Shown here: piece by piece, positions 48,501 through 56,462 of the stretch
How positions within the stretch are numbered: position 1 is the first letter of the stretch
Layout: the number at the start of each line of letters is the position of its first letter
The notes under the pieces: generated by a model
Told to the model about the DNA's origin: nothing
The model's database searches: none
What the model saw: the letters and a program-made list of their open reading frames with translations, nothing else
Made by a program: the position numbers and the translations under genes
From: DATGKG01 sp963851325
GTDB taxonomy: Bacteria > Desulfobacterota > Binatia > Binatales > Binataceae
NCBI GenBank assembly: GCA_963851325.1
Contig: CAWKOR010000001.1
Location: forward strand, 1,922,001 to 1,986,000
DNA length: 64,000 nucleotides
Reading direction: 5' to 3'

Positions 48501-48581
48501 CTTGGCTTCGCGATGCTGTTTGCGACGCCCTTGGCTGGCGGCATCTATCTGTTGGGTACCAGGGCGGCGCGAGGTCAATAG
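45558..48581 (+). CDS. RND-superfamily efflux pump (AcrB/MexB-like)
   Basis: This 1007-residue protein has the standard RND plan of twelve helices and two large periplasmic domains. The proton relay pair is present in helix 4 (GLFIDDAIVMIEGIHR, Asp393-Asp394), which places it nearer to multidrug (HAE) pumps than to CzcA-type metal pumps. MVNAIIAAIVVPCTLAITFV and ITAKNGILLLDHAENA are further family segments. It starts at GTG, ten bases after the adaptor stop. Its end overlaps that of the convergent methyltransferase gene by seven bases. Confidence 0.95.
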   Translation: MNRSNSILAMLAVAGLTILGVLLAFSIPSSVFPEITFNRAIIMANAGDLPAEQMIVAITRPLEETAYGVIGVSLVRSTTTRGTSEVDVIFSEGADPTTSFQLLNAALGEVRGRLPAGTQLDTRLLTTGTFPIVDLSMSSKIRSMPELTDIAFYDVVPSLHRIPGVYRVEMVGGKYREYVVRIDPAKLLAHDLGPDDVVSGLAKANIIESAGRVLDSHRMLLTVVTANISQPEQVAAVPIANVGGQPVIVRDIGSVDLGIREDYIRTASEDGPALLIGISRQPSGNTVEISNQARQLMEQLRLRYPDVSFSLSYDQAALVTESFKSVRDAIVLGLALAVLVVLLFTGSMVNAIIAAIVVPCTLAITFVVMKAFGMSFNMMTLGGLAAGIGLFIDDAIVMIEGIHRARALGVTAEEGVPSALRELRRPLFASTMTVVLVFAPLIFLSGVTGTFFRALAITLGAGLFISLLLAIYFTPALEIALEGMRGRAKPAGRIFLAIRDAYLAAVRPFVRIPALAVVLAIFAAGAIIVTYRFLGTDYLPALDEGAFILDYNTPPQSTLNDTLAMLGKIEAILKATPEVAAFSVRTGTQLGFFLTESNRGDISVRLKSKRSRDIEMIMDDVRRKILGSVPGVRIEFAQVIQDLIGDLSGTPEPVEIKVFGSDERVIADTARRVADELRKIPGMVNVFDGIVLSNPEQAILVDEIAAQRYGISATDVHGVLRSVVEGTIATQVRVKDRLYGVRVRYPDNFHNDLSSLSEVMLRTPSNGRVPLPLVTTLKYLGERAEIDHERLRPVLHVTARLREGLDLGTAISQAQGRLRNMILPAGVTLEYGGLYAEQQKAFAQLSIVLLAGAVVIFLILVWEFGRLAPSIGCLVAAMASLAGSLATLWMTGITLNISSFMGIIMVAGITAKNGILLLDHAENAISAGQAPARALIEAAEIRLRPILMTTLATAAGLLPLALGIGAGAKVQQPLALAVVGGLGFAMLFATPLAGGIYLLGTRAARGQ

Positions 48582-49255
48582 AGCCAGGGCAGCATCCGGA
48601 AATGGACACGGGCCAGATAATCGCGATACTCGGGATCTTCGCTCAGCAGTTCTTCTTCCAGAACGATTCTCCACATCATGAACGGAAAGGTGGCGAGCAC
48701 GATCGCGAAGTTGATCCATGATGGATAGGCAAGCAAGTATCCGAGCGTGAGCAAAACCCATCCGAGGTAGATCGGATGTCGCACGATTCGAAATGGCCCC
48801 TTCGAGACGATTCCGCGATTGCCGGGGAGAATTCCGAAGCTGCGCCCCATGTAGACGCGCGCCACCTGTGACAGCGCCACGCCGCCGATCTCCATCGCAA
48901 TTGCGAGCGACGCGAGCACTCCGACTGACGCCGCCGCAGGCCGAACCAGACACGGGATCGCGAGAACCCCGATATTCGAAACAAAAGCCCGCGCGTCCAT
49001 CATCGCCGCGCGGGGAGCGAACCGAACCAACGACAACACTCCCATAACGATTGAGCCGGCGATCCAGATGGTCTCGGCGGGCGCGTAGTGAAACCGCTGG
49101 GCGCCTGGAAGCGCCGCTGCGAAGAACGTCGAAGCCACCAGGAGGTTACCAATCAGATGTCGCAGCCAGGGAGCGCGAGCAAAGGTAACTGGATTTGCAG
49201 TCGCTATTTCGAGAGGTAGAGAAGCGCCCACTGCGTCAATACTGCATGTAGTCAT
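48575..49255 (-). CDS. isoprenylcysteine carboxyl methyltransferase-like membrane protein
   Basis: This 226-residue membrane protein has about five helices. The C-terminal half (FRIVRHPIYLGWVLLTLGYLL, then EEELLSEDPEYRDYLARV) is the ICMT/PEMT-like SAM-binding signature (RHPxYxG ... EE). Bacterial members are mostly of unknown substrate. ATG 49255 is preferred over TTG 49261. It is divergent from leuC. Confidence 0.82.
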   Translation of the reverse strand: MTTCSIDAVGASLPLEIATANPVTFARAPWLRHLIGNLLVASTFFAAALPGAQRFHYAPAETIWIAGSIVMGVLSLVRFAPRAAMMDARAFVSNIGVLAIPCLVRPAAASVGVLASLAIAMEIGGVALSQVARVYMGRSFGILPGNRGIVSKGPFRIVRHPIYLGWVLLTLGYLLAYPSWINFAIVLATFPFMMWRIVLEEELLSEDPEYRDYLARVHFRMLPWLY

Positions 49256-49399
49256 GCTCAATGCAAGATCATGATGCGTAAAGCGAAATTTTGTCTCTCA
49301 AACCCATGTAAAAACATCCGTCCGAAAGGGCGCCTGCGACATTCCTCCTCCCGGCTTTTGCTATTCCGGGTCCCTCGCCTAAGCTGAAGCTAGAAGCAA

Positions 49400-50802
49400 A
49401 TGGGCGCCACGCTATTCGACAAGGTTTGGAGCGAGCACGTCGTGGATTCGATGCCCGGCGGCGCCGACCTCCTCCACATCGATCGCCATCTGCTACACGA
49501 TCTCAACGGTGTCGGCGGACTTCGCGAAATCAAACGGCTCGGCTATCGGGTGCGAAATCCCGAGTTGACGTTTGCGACGCCGGATCACGCGATCTCGAGC
49601 GCACCCGGCCGCGATCGCGATCCGTCGGCCGCCGGTGCGCGGCTGGTTTCGGTGCTGCGCGAGGAGTCGCGCGCGCGCAACATTCGGATGTTCGATCTCG
49701 GCCAGGAGGGCCAGGGCATCGTACATGTCATCGGCCCCGAGTTAGGACTCAGCCTGCCGGGTCTGACGATTGTATGCGGGGACAGCCACACCTGTACCCA
49801 TGGCGCGGTCGGCGCGCTCGCTTTCGGTATCGGTTCAACCGAGTTGGTTCATGTCCTGGCCACTCAGACGATTGTACAACGCAAACCGCTTCGGATGCGC
49901 GCGCGCTTTGAAGGCAGCCTTGCGCGAGGCGTCACGCCGAAGGATCTCATTCTGCACCTGATCGGACGTATCGGCGCCGCGGGCGGTTCCGGTCATGCGA
50001 TCGAATACGCAGGCGCGACGATTCGGCACCTGGACCTCGAAGGGCGGATGACGATTTGCAACCTCTCGATCGAGCTGGGCTCGAAGATCGGGATGATCGC
50101 GCCCGACGATACGACCTACGAATATCTTGCGGGGCGGCGGTTCGCACCGACCGGCGCAGGATGGGATCGCGCAGTCGCGCATTGGCGCACGCTGACCAGT
50201 GACGACGATGCCGCGTTCGATCGCGAAGTGTGTATCGATGCCGCGGACGTCGCGCCGCAGATTACCTGGGGCACCAGCCCCGAGCATGTCATCGGCATCG
50301 ATGAGGCGATTCCGGATCCGGCGCGCGCCGACGACTCCAATCGCCGCGATGCGATGCGCGGGGCGCTCGAGTACATGGGCCTCGAACCGGGAGCGACGCT
50401 CGCCGGAACACCGGTCAATTGGGTTTTTATCGGCTCCTGCACCAACAGCAGGATAACGGATTTGCGCGCGGCCGCGGCAATCGCCAAGCTCGGCCACGTC
50501 GCGACCGGCGTGCATGCGTGGGTGGTGCCCGGCTCGGTTGCTGTCAAGCGCGAGGCCGAAGCTGAGGGCCTCGACTTCATTTTCCGCGAGGCGGGCTTCG
50601 AATGGCGCGACCCGGATGTTCAATGTGCGTCGCGGTCAACGGCGAAACCGTGCCGCCCGGACAGCGCGCGGTGTCGACCAGCAATCGAAACTTCGTCGGG
50701 CGCCAGGGACCGGGCGCGCGTACCCATCTGGCAAGCCCCGCGATGGCAGCCGCGGCGGCGCTCGCAGGCAGAATCATCGACGTGCGCAAACTGGATCAAT
50801 GA
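49400..50802 (+). pseudogene. leuC: 3-isopropylmalate dehydratase large subunit, frameshifted near the C-terminus
   Basis: This is an aconitase-family large subunit that isomerises isopropylmalate in leucine synthesis. GDSHTCTHGAVGALAFGIG, FIGSCTNSRITDLR and AWVVPGSVAVKREAE are clear. After EAGFEWRDP the frame goes wrong near 50611-50615; the family continues PGCSMC, and exactly this (PGCSMCVAVNGE, then GRQGPGARTHLASPAMAAAAA) is found one frame over, ending at 50802. One missing G in CCCGGATG explains it. The lost part includes two of the three 4Fe-4S cysteines. It is a mutation or a homopolymer error. The leuD start overlaps its stop. Confidence 0.88.
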
Positions 50803-51413
50803 TGGAAAAGTTCACTCGCGTAACCGGCATCGCGGCGCCGCTCCTGCGCCCCAACATCGACACCGACGTGATCATTCCGATCGATGATTGCGTTTCGGTC
50901 CCGCGCGCCGAGCAGGGCCGCTGCGCGTTTCGTGCGTGGCGCTACCTCGCCGACGGAAGCGACAATCCCGATTTCGTGCTCAACCGCGGTCGGTTTCGTG
51001 AGGCGGTAATTTTGCTCGCCGGCGTCAACTTCGGTTGCGGCAGCTCGCGCGAACCCGCGGTCTGGGCGCTGATGGGGCTCGGCATCCGCGCGATCATCGC
51101 TCCGAGCTTTGGCGACATCTTCTACAACAACTGCTTTCAGAATGGCGTGCTGCCGATCATCCTGCCCGAGGACACGGTGCGAGCGATAGCCAGCGAGGTC
51201 GAAGCAGCGCCGGACGCGCCCCTGACGGTGGATTTAGAGAATGGCCTCGTCAGCAGCGTCCGAGGCCTGACAATTTCGTTCAGCGTGGATGAGGCTCGGC
51301 GTTCCGCGCTGATCGAGGGACTCGACGAGGCAGGCATGACGCTAAAGCGTGAGACGAGCATCGCCGCGTGGCAGCAAAGCGATCGCATCCGGCGGCCCTG
51401 GGTCTACGTATAG
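50799..51413 (+). CDS. leuD: 3-isopropylmalate dehydratase small subunit
   Basis: This is a 204-residue aconitase swivel-domain protein, partner of LeuC. RPNIDTDVIIP at the N-terminus, ILLAGVNFGCGSSREPAVWALMGLG and SFGDIFYNNCFQNGVLPI are the family motifs. The ATG overlaps the leuC stop (ATGA), the usual coupling. An ATG three bases later is an equally possible start. The gene itself is intact, which is one reason to suspect that the leuC frameshift is an error or recent. Confidence 0.95.
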   Translation: MMEKFTRVTGIAAPLLRPNIDTDVIIPIDDCVSVPRAEQGRCAFRAWRYLADGSDNPDFVLNRGRFREAVILLAGVNFGCGSSREPAVWALMGLGIRAIIAPSFGDIFYNNCFQNGVLPIILPEDTVRAIASEVEAAPDAPLTVDLENGLVSSVRGLTISFSVDEARRSALIEGLDEAGMTLKRETSIAAWQQSDRIRRPWVYV

Positions 51414-51531
51414 CTCGTCGGGCGACTCGGCAGGACCTCCGCAGCATTTCTGTCGTAGTGCGTTAACATTGCCGTAACTCGTGCTTGATAGTATGGCGCG
51501 GCGCGAATTCTCGGGAGGGATCGCACATACT

Positions 51532-52137
51532 ATGAAGCAGGGTTTGTCCTTTCTCACGGTGACGTTTGCCGCCATCGCGATATTGCTGGTGTTCGCGATC
51601 GCGCCTGCGCGGGCGGCGAAGTCGCCCAAAATCGACGCGCCCAAAGCCTTCAAGGCCGATTTTTCGGTTCAGGTCGGAGGCAATCCGCCGGAGCACGGGA
51701 TCATGTACTTCTCGCACGGCCGAATTCGAGAAGAAGTTGCGGCCTCCGGAGGCGAGCCTCGAAAGGTTACCATTATCGATCCGATAACCAAGTCGATCTA
51801 CGTGCTCGATGAGGAAAAGAAGTCTTTCAAGCTCGTGCCGTGGGACGCACGCTCGGCATTAATTTCCGTAGCGATAAGGCGCTTCGGGAAACACAAGCTG
51901 GTCGACACCAAAACCATCGACGGCCAGGAATGCGAGGACTTTGAAATCCTCGCGAAAGATCCGAGCGTCAAGCCCTTTTTTCTCTTCGTCAATAAGGACA
52001 CACGATTTCCGGTCCAACTGACGACGCAAGATCCCGATCCCTCGAAAGAGCTTCACATCAAGTGGCGCAACCTTACCCCAGGGTATCAGCCGGCCATAAT
52101 GTTCAGTCCGCCGTTGGAATATCAGCAGACGAAATAG
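51532..52137 (+). CDS. exported protein, DUF4412/LolA-like
   Basis: This 201-residue protein has an N-terminal signal peptide (FLTVTFAAIAILLVFAIAPARA). The mature part reads as a beta-rich fold: FKADFSVQVGG, KVTIIDPITKSIYVLDEEKK, TIDGQECEDFEIL and FVNKDTRFPVQLTT, a pattern of outer-membrane lipoprotein-carrier-like (LolA/DUF4412) proteins. No specific function is assigned. GGGAGGG lies upstream of ATG 51532; an earlier in-frame start at 51481 has no ribosome site. A bidirectional hairpin follows. Confidence 0.75.
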   Translation: MKQGLSFLTVTFAAIAILLVFAIAPARAAKSPKIDAPKAFKADFSVQVGGNPPEHGIMYFSHGRIREEVAASGGEPRKVTIIDPITKSIYVLDEEKKSFKLVPWDARSALISVAIRRFGKHKLVDTKTIDGQECEDFEILAKDPSVKPFFLFVNKDTRFPVQLTTQDPDPSKELHIKWRNLTPGYQPAIMFSPPLEYQQTK

Positions 52138-52153
52138 CTTCGACTACGGAAAA

Positions 52154-52187
52154 GAGCGGAGGGGATTGACGCACTCCCTCTCCGCTC
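52154..52187. terminator. bidirectional terminator between convergent genes
   Basis: GAGCGGAGGGG pairs with CCCTCTCCGCTC (about ten pairs with one G-U). Read on the minus strand it is followed by TTTT. It lies between the exported protein (plus) and the zinc-ribbon protein (minus). Confidence 0.65.
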
Positions 52188-52209
52188 GTTCCTGCCGAAC
52201 TGTTAATGT

Positions 52210-52494
52210 CTAGTGGCTGGCGGCTCCATTGAGCGGCGCGCCTCGCAGCGGAATCAGCCAGTCCCACCCGTAGCGCTGTCGCACCCCGTCGGTCTGTAGA
52301 TGACCCATGATCGAGTCACCACATTCCGCGCAAAACATGTAGGTGTCATTCGCATGACCAACCGAGGCAGTCAGGGCGCGCTCCCCAGTCGGATTGGCAG
52401 CGAACGCGTTGCCGCACGCTTTGCATCCTTCGGTAACCACTTCCGCTCGATTGACGATCAGATGCGGTACCACGTGACCATTTCCTTCTGACAT
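52210..52494 (-). CDS. small zinc-ribbon protein
   Basis: This is a 94-residue protein with two CxxC pairs (EGCKACGNAF and MFCAECGD), which should bind one zinc in a ribbon. GGAGG lies before the ATG at good spacing. No family name is recognised, and the tail WDWLIPLRGAPLNG is distinctive. Function unknown. Confidence 0.7.
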   Translation of the reverse strand: MSEGNGHVVPHLIVNRAEVVTEGCKACGNAFAANPTGERALTASVGHANDTYMFCAECGDSIMGHLQTDGVRQRYGWDWLIPLRGAPLNGAASH

Positions 52495-53027
52495 AGGCTC
52501 CTCCTCCTTTTGAATTCGTCAAAACAATCCCGCAATTAAGCAACGGCCGATCAGTGGAGACGCCCCTGTCGATGATCGAACCATCGCGGTAAATGCCAAT
52601 GACCTCATGACGCCTCATTAAACTAAACTAAACCATCCAGAACAGATATAAGATATGCACAGTATTCGTAGCATGTCTAGTGGTTAAAATGGTGTGTCTT
52701 TGCAAGCGTTTTGGTTCAATAACCAATCATTTTATGTGGATTGGAGGCTGGAACACAGAACGCGGTCGGTCCAGCATCCGCGCTTGCGGAGAGCAGCCTC
52801 TCGGATAGATCACATTTCCCAACCGGCGGTGCCGGCCACCATCGCGCATTGACTGGATAAGACTCAACTCCTTCTTTGAAAAGACTGACCGGTACACTGT
52901 GAATTAATCGCCGAGCCTGGGCGTCGATCTGGAATGTAACAGCGGCCGTGATTCTATGGTCTTGAGACTTCGAATCAGGTGGCCTGAAATCGCAGTCATG
53001 AGCTGTCCGGAGGTCGACTTCGAAGTC
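52495..53027. other. intergenic region, locally AT-rich
   Basis: I see no gene. The part from about 52610 to 52740 is much richer in A and T than its surroundings and contains a small hairpin (TTGGTT-CAAT-AACCAA). Confidence 0.5.
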
Positions 53028-53369
53028 ATGGAAGAAGTGTTCCTCCGATTTCTAATTGGAGGACTCATCGTATCGGTCTTTGCACTGCTGGGTGACCTGT
53101 TCGAGCCCAAGAGCTTCGCGGGAATCTTCGGCGCGGCGCCCTCGATCGCGCTAGCCACCTTGGCAATCACCATCAGCAGCAGAGGGCAGCGCTACGCGGC
53201 TATCGAATTGCGATCGACCGTGCTTGGCGCCGTCGCGTTTTTTCTTTATGCATCGGCCGTCGCGCGCGTACTAATGCGCTGTAACTTCCCGGCTAGTCTG
53301 GTCGCATCAAGCCTCATTATGGTTTGGATGGTGGCGGCAATAGGACTTTGGGCGATCTGGCTAAGGTAA
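53028..53369 (+). CDS. DUF3147-like small membrane protein (first of a pair)
   Basis: This is a 113-residue protein with about four hydrophobic segments. FLRFLIGGLIVSVFALLGDL, then PKSFAGIFGAAPSIALATLAIT, is the signature of the DUF3147 family of inner-membrane proteins. ATG 53028 fits the family N-terminus; in-frame ATGs at 52956 and 52998 would add residues without similarity. A related protein follows five bases downstream, so they probably form a heteromeric membrane complex of unknown role. Confidence 0.75.
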   Translation: MEEVFLRFLIGGLIVSVFALLGDLFEPKSFAGIFGAAPSIALATLAITISSRGQRYAAIELRSTVLGAVAFFLYASAVARVLMRCNFPASLVASSLIMVWMVAAIGLWAIWLR

Positions 53370-53374
53370 CCACA

Positions 53375-53815
53375 GTGAGAATCCACCTTAACCTTGCGGC
53401 ATTGCGAACTACCAAGTGGCACGAATACGGATGTCGCTTTTTGCTCGGCGGAACGATCACTGTGGTCGCTGGATTGATTGCCAGGCAGGCGGGTCCGGTC
53501 TTCGGCGGTTTGTTTCTGGCGTTTCCCGCGATCCTTCCCGCAGGCGCGACCCTGATAGATAAGCATGAGCGGCGACGGAAGCAGCATCATGGTTTGGACG
53601 GCACCCATCGAGGGAGGCAGGCAGCAGCAGTGGACGCGGCGGGTGCAGCGATGGGCAGCATCGGCCTGATTGCTTTCGCGCTCGTGCTCTGGCGCTTTCT
53701 ACCACAGCACTCGCCGGGCCTGGTTCTTGGCGCAGCCACGATTATCTGGTTCACCGTTTCAGTGTTGGTCTGGCAAGGTCGCAAGATCGTCCCCATTCAC
53801 ATGATTCGCGGCTAG
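53375..53815 (+). CDS. DUF3147-like small membrane protein (second of a pair)
   Basis: This 146-residue protein is similar in plan to the preceding one: FLLGGTITVVAGLIARQAGP followed by FGGLFLAFPAILPAGATLI and two further helices (GSIGLIAFALVLWRF, LVLGAATIIWFTVSVLVW). A positively charged loop (KHERRRKQHH) would be cytoplasmic. GTG 53375 is chosen because it directly follows the first gene's stop. The pyrophosphatase gene begins 18 bases downstream. Confidence 0.75.
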   Translation: MRIHLNLAALRTTKWHEYGCRFLLGGTITVVAGLIARQAGPVFGGLFLAFPAILPAGATLIDKHERRRKQHHGLDGTHRGRQAAAVDAAGAAMGSIGLIAFALVLWRFLPQHSPGLVLGAATIIWFTVSVLVWQGRKIVPIHMIRG

Positions 53816-53833
53816 CTCCAGGGAAGGTCGGCG

Positions 53834-54857
53834 GTGAAAACCAACCTGCTCACTCTGGAAACCTTCGATCCCGAAACCAGGGATCTTACTGTCGTCGTCG
53901 AAACACCAAAGGGGAGCCGAAACAAGTTCGACTACGACGAACACGCGGGTGCATTCAAACTAGCTCACGTACTTCCGGCGGGAGCCAATTTCCCAAATGA
54001 GTTTGGCTTCGTCCCTTCGACCCTCGCCGAGGACGGCGACCCGCTCGACGTGTTGGTTCTCCTCGATCAACCGACTGCGGTCGGGTGCGTCCTTACCGCA
54101 CGACTCATCGGTGTGATCGAGGCTGAGCAGACAGAAGTGGATGGGACCAAATTCCGCAACGATCGACTCATAGCCGTGGCAACTCATGCGCACATCCACG
54201 GCGAAGTCGAATCATGTGGATGCGACATCATCGCGGCGCAGAGTTAGACAAGAAAGACAGTTAGAGCGTGACAAGAGATGAAGCAGACGCAAGGGCAAAA
54301 ACTGGCACTTCGGAATGAAGCTGCACATCGGAGCGGATAAGCGAGGGATCGTCATACCGTGCGAGCGACCACGCCGGAGTAGCGACATCACCTGTTGGAG
54401 CTGCTGCATGGGCAGGAGCGCGAGCTGTTAGGCGATCAAGCGTACTGGAAGGAAGACGATCGGGAGTTTCTCGAGGATGGGGGGTGCGCTACCGGGTCAA
54501 CCGGCGTCCTACCTCCCAGCGGCCATTGAGCGAGCGCTGGCGAGATCAACCGGGCGCGCCGTGGACCCGGGCGCGCGGTGAACACGCCTTTCGGGTGGTC
54601 AAGCAACTGAGGGGCTTCGCCAAAGTGAGATACCGCGGTCTGGCCAAGAACCTGGCGCGCGCGCATACCATGTTTGCGCTGGCCAACCTCTACCAGGTCT
54701 AGGTCAGTTGAACAAGAGAATCGTTGATGAGATCGAACATTTCTTCATCTCATACAACGTGATGCGTGGAAAGAGATTCAAGCCGTTGGGCCGCTTCGGC
54801 CGGAAACGAGCCTTGCGATTAGTAAATCGCGGGAGGAGGGCGTTCAAAAAAAGCTAG
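53834..54857 (+). pseudogene. ppa: inorganic pyrophosphatase gene interrupted by an IS remnant
   Basis: The first part (codons 1-127) is a family I soluble pyrophosphatase: GSRNKFDYD, FPNEFGFVPSTLAEDGDPLDVLVL with the metal-binding Asp residues, and NDRLIAVA. Similarity stops after GEVES at 54214. The missing C-terminal part, QLNKRIVDEIEHFFISYN and on to an RRAFKKS ending, is found intact at about 54703-54857 in another frame. Between them lies a decayed IS5-type transposase. As it stands, translation ends at 54247 with a 137-residue product lacking the C-terminal quarter (the family is usually about 170-180 residues). The gene is probably inactive. Confidence 0.85.
54215..54702 (+). mobile_element. 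decayed IS5-family transposase inside ppa
   Basis: Translations in several frames give KGKNWHFGMKLHIGADKRG (54288 on), then HLLELLHGQERELLGDQAYW (54390 on), then ARGEHAFRVVKQLRGFAKVR with YRGLAKNLARAHTMFALANL (ending at 54702). These are consecutive parts of an IS5-type DDE transposase, broken by frameshifts and a stop. The N-terminal part of the transposase and clear terminal inverted repeats are absent. The right boundary coincides with the transposase stop. It is an old, non-autonomous fragment. Confidence 0.8.
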
Positions 54858-54869
54858 ATTGAGCGGCGG

Positions 54870-54908
54870 TTTGTAAGATTTGCCGATGGAATCAGTAATT
54901 CTTACAAA
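54870..54908. other. inverted repeat after ppa
   Basis: TTTGTAAGA and TCTTACAAA, nine bases each, are separated by 21 bases, just after the ppa 3' fragment. There is no T tract; it could be a protein-binding site or an element end. Confidence 0.4.
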
Positions 54909-55011
54909 TCGACTCGACTAAAAGCGGATACGCCACACTCAGGTTCCTTTTAGTTCACCACAACACGGTTCTTTGCTTGGCAGCATGGTTGCTTTGGTTT
55001 TCATTCTGTGA

Positions 55012-55087
55012 GGCGGCGTACCCAAGTGGCTAAGGGGTAGGCCCGCAAGGCCCTCTACCAGTGGTTCGAGTCCACTCGCCGCCTCCA
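55012..55087 (+). tRNA. tRNA-Cys (GCA), atypical anticodon arm
   Basis: This is a 76-nt tRNA with encoded CCA and U73, typical for Cys. Acceptor (GGCGGCG/CGCCGCC), D arm and T arm (AGTGG-TTCGAGT-CCACT) are sound. The anticodon loop parses as CCGCAAG, giving GCA but with C instead of the near-universal U at position 33. Only three anticodon-stem pairs form next to the loop. It may be a variant, damaged or miscalled gene. Confidence 0.7.
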
Positions 55088-55592
55088 TTTCACCCATTCG
55101 AACGGCTCAACAGCCCGATTACATTTCGCAGCTTCGCGTATCAGCACATCGCCCGGTGGGGGCTGATTGCCGGTATGAGGATCTTCTCCGGTACGCCCGC
55201 CGGGCCGCTACCTTTAGGAGCAAATATCGTCACGCTGATAGAGAAGGTGCAGTTCTGCCACACTCGGCGATCTATCTACTCGATGTTACTTTCTACTACA
55301 GAAACTCCGCACGATGGCAACAAACAATCGGCGGGATCGCCTGGTCGGGCAAGGTAAGAGGAAAAAACCTAGCCGCCCTGCGGGCGTTGCGCGATCGCGC
55401 CGCTTCATCAGGATGGCATTTCTCTTGCTGACCGTCTTCCACCGCATGCTCAGGGATGGAATAGTTGCCTTGTCCGGTCAATGCCGCAGAGACGGTCGAA
55501 GGCGGGGCGCCGGGAAATCGGCGAGCCTCGCCATCTAAATGGGACCGTCAGTGGCGAATCCATATGCGCGTTGAACAGGATCTGGAGGTCTG
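55088..55592. other. intergenic region
   Basis: Between tRNA-Cys and the transglycosylase gene. I see no supported gene; short open frames here lack ribosome sites and family features. Confidence 0.5.
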
Positions 55593-56171
55593 ATGCGAGT
55601 CAGACGTTCGAAATCGGCAGGGCAAATCCGCAGCGTCATGTCGGCATTTGGCCGTCTGGCAGGGTTAGTCTCGATCCTCGCGATTACGCAACCACTGGCC
55701 GCATGGGGCGGCGAGAAACGTGTAGAAAATCTCTACATTGTGGCGGCTCGCAACGCCCAGGTACCGCCTGACTTGCTGATTGCGATTGCCGGCGCGGAAA
55801 GCGGCTATCATCCATGGGCACTCAACATCAAAGGTCGCCAGGTGTTTTGCCAATCGCGCGCGGAAGCGGAGAACGTGCTGGCCGCCACGCCGACCGACGA
55901 CATCGATATCGGCCTGATGCAAATCAACTGGCGCTTCTGGGGTCCACGCAGCGGAGTGGCGTCGCCAGGTGAGTTGCTCGATCCACGCAAGAACCTGGAA
56001 CTTGGCGCGTCTATTTTGAGGGACGGCCTTAGTCGCGGCGGTTCCTTGTGGCATCGAATCAGCAACTATCATTCAGGCGGAGCGGGTGAGCGCGAGCGCT
56101 ACAACAAAATGGTCTACGACGCGTATCTCCGCTACATGCACCGCAAGGTCAGGCAGGGAACCATCAGGTAG
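55593..56171 (+). CDS. lytic transglycosylase (SLT/VirB1-like)
   Basis: This is a 192-residue exported muramidase-fold protein. A signal peptide lies within residues 1-40 (RLAGLVSILAITQPLAAWG). The SLT domain follows, with the catalytic Glu69 in AIAGAESGYHPWALN, DIGLMQINWRFWG, DPRKNLELGASILRDGL and WHRISNYHSGG. This small, single-domain type is like VirB1/IagB/TraL enzymes that open peptidoglycan for secretion or conjugation machines; no such machine is seen nearby. TGGAGG precedes the ATG. Confidence 0.88.
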   Translation: MRVRRSKSAGQIRSVMSAFGRLAGLVSILAITQPLAAWGGEKRVENLYIVAARNAQVPPDLLIAIAGAESGYHPWALNIKGRQVFCQSRAEAENVLAATPTDDIDIGLMQINWRFWGPRSGVASPGELLDPRKNLELGASILRDGLSRGGSLWHRISNYHSGGAGERERYNKMVYDAYLRYMHRKVRQGTIR

Positions 56172-56462
56172 CCGTCGCGGCGCATCGCGCCCGAACCTTG
56201 ATGCAACGTCTCGTCAGCCTGCCAATGGGCAGCGGGTTGAATGGAATAAATTTCCTTCAGATGGCCACCCTCGCACCCGCATCGCTCCTCGCGATGCCGG
56301 GGCCACTTCGATGCGGCGCTCCGATCCGACTGGGATAGCGCGCGACCCACCTGGCTTTCCGGCAGTGGGCAAGCATTTCGGCATCGATTCGCAAGAGGCT
56401 CCCGCTGACTGGACAACGAGCCGCTCCCACGGCATACTGCGCGGCTGTTCGGAGGAACAATC

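Noticed and set aside
54209..54706. TCA on both sides of the IS fragment as a target-site duplication
   Set aside because: Joining the ppa halves across a TCA duplication does not restore the reading frame, so the three-base match is probably chance or the ends have eroded.
55314..55538. Small Arg-rich frame after tRNA-Cys
   Set aside because: No ribosome-binding site, no family similarity, and composition typical of a random frame in GC-rich DNA.
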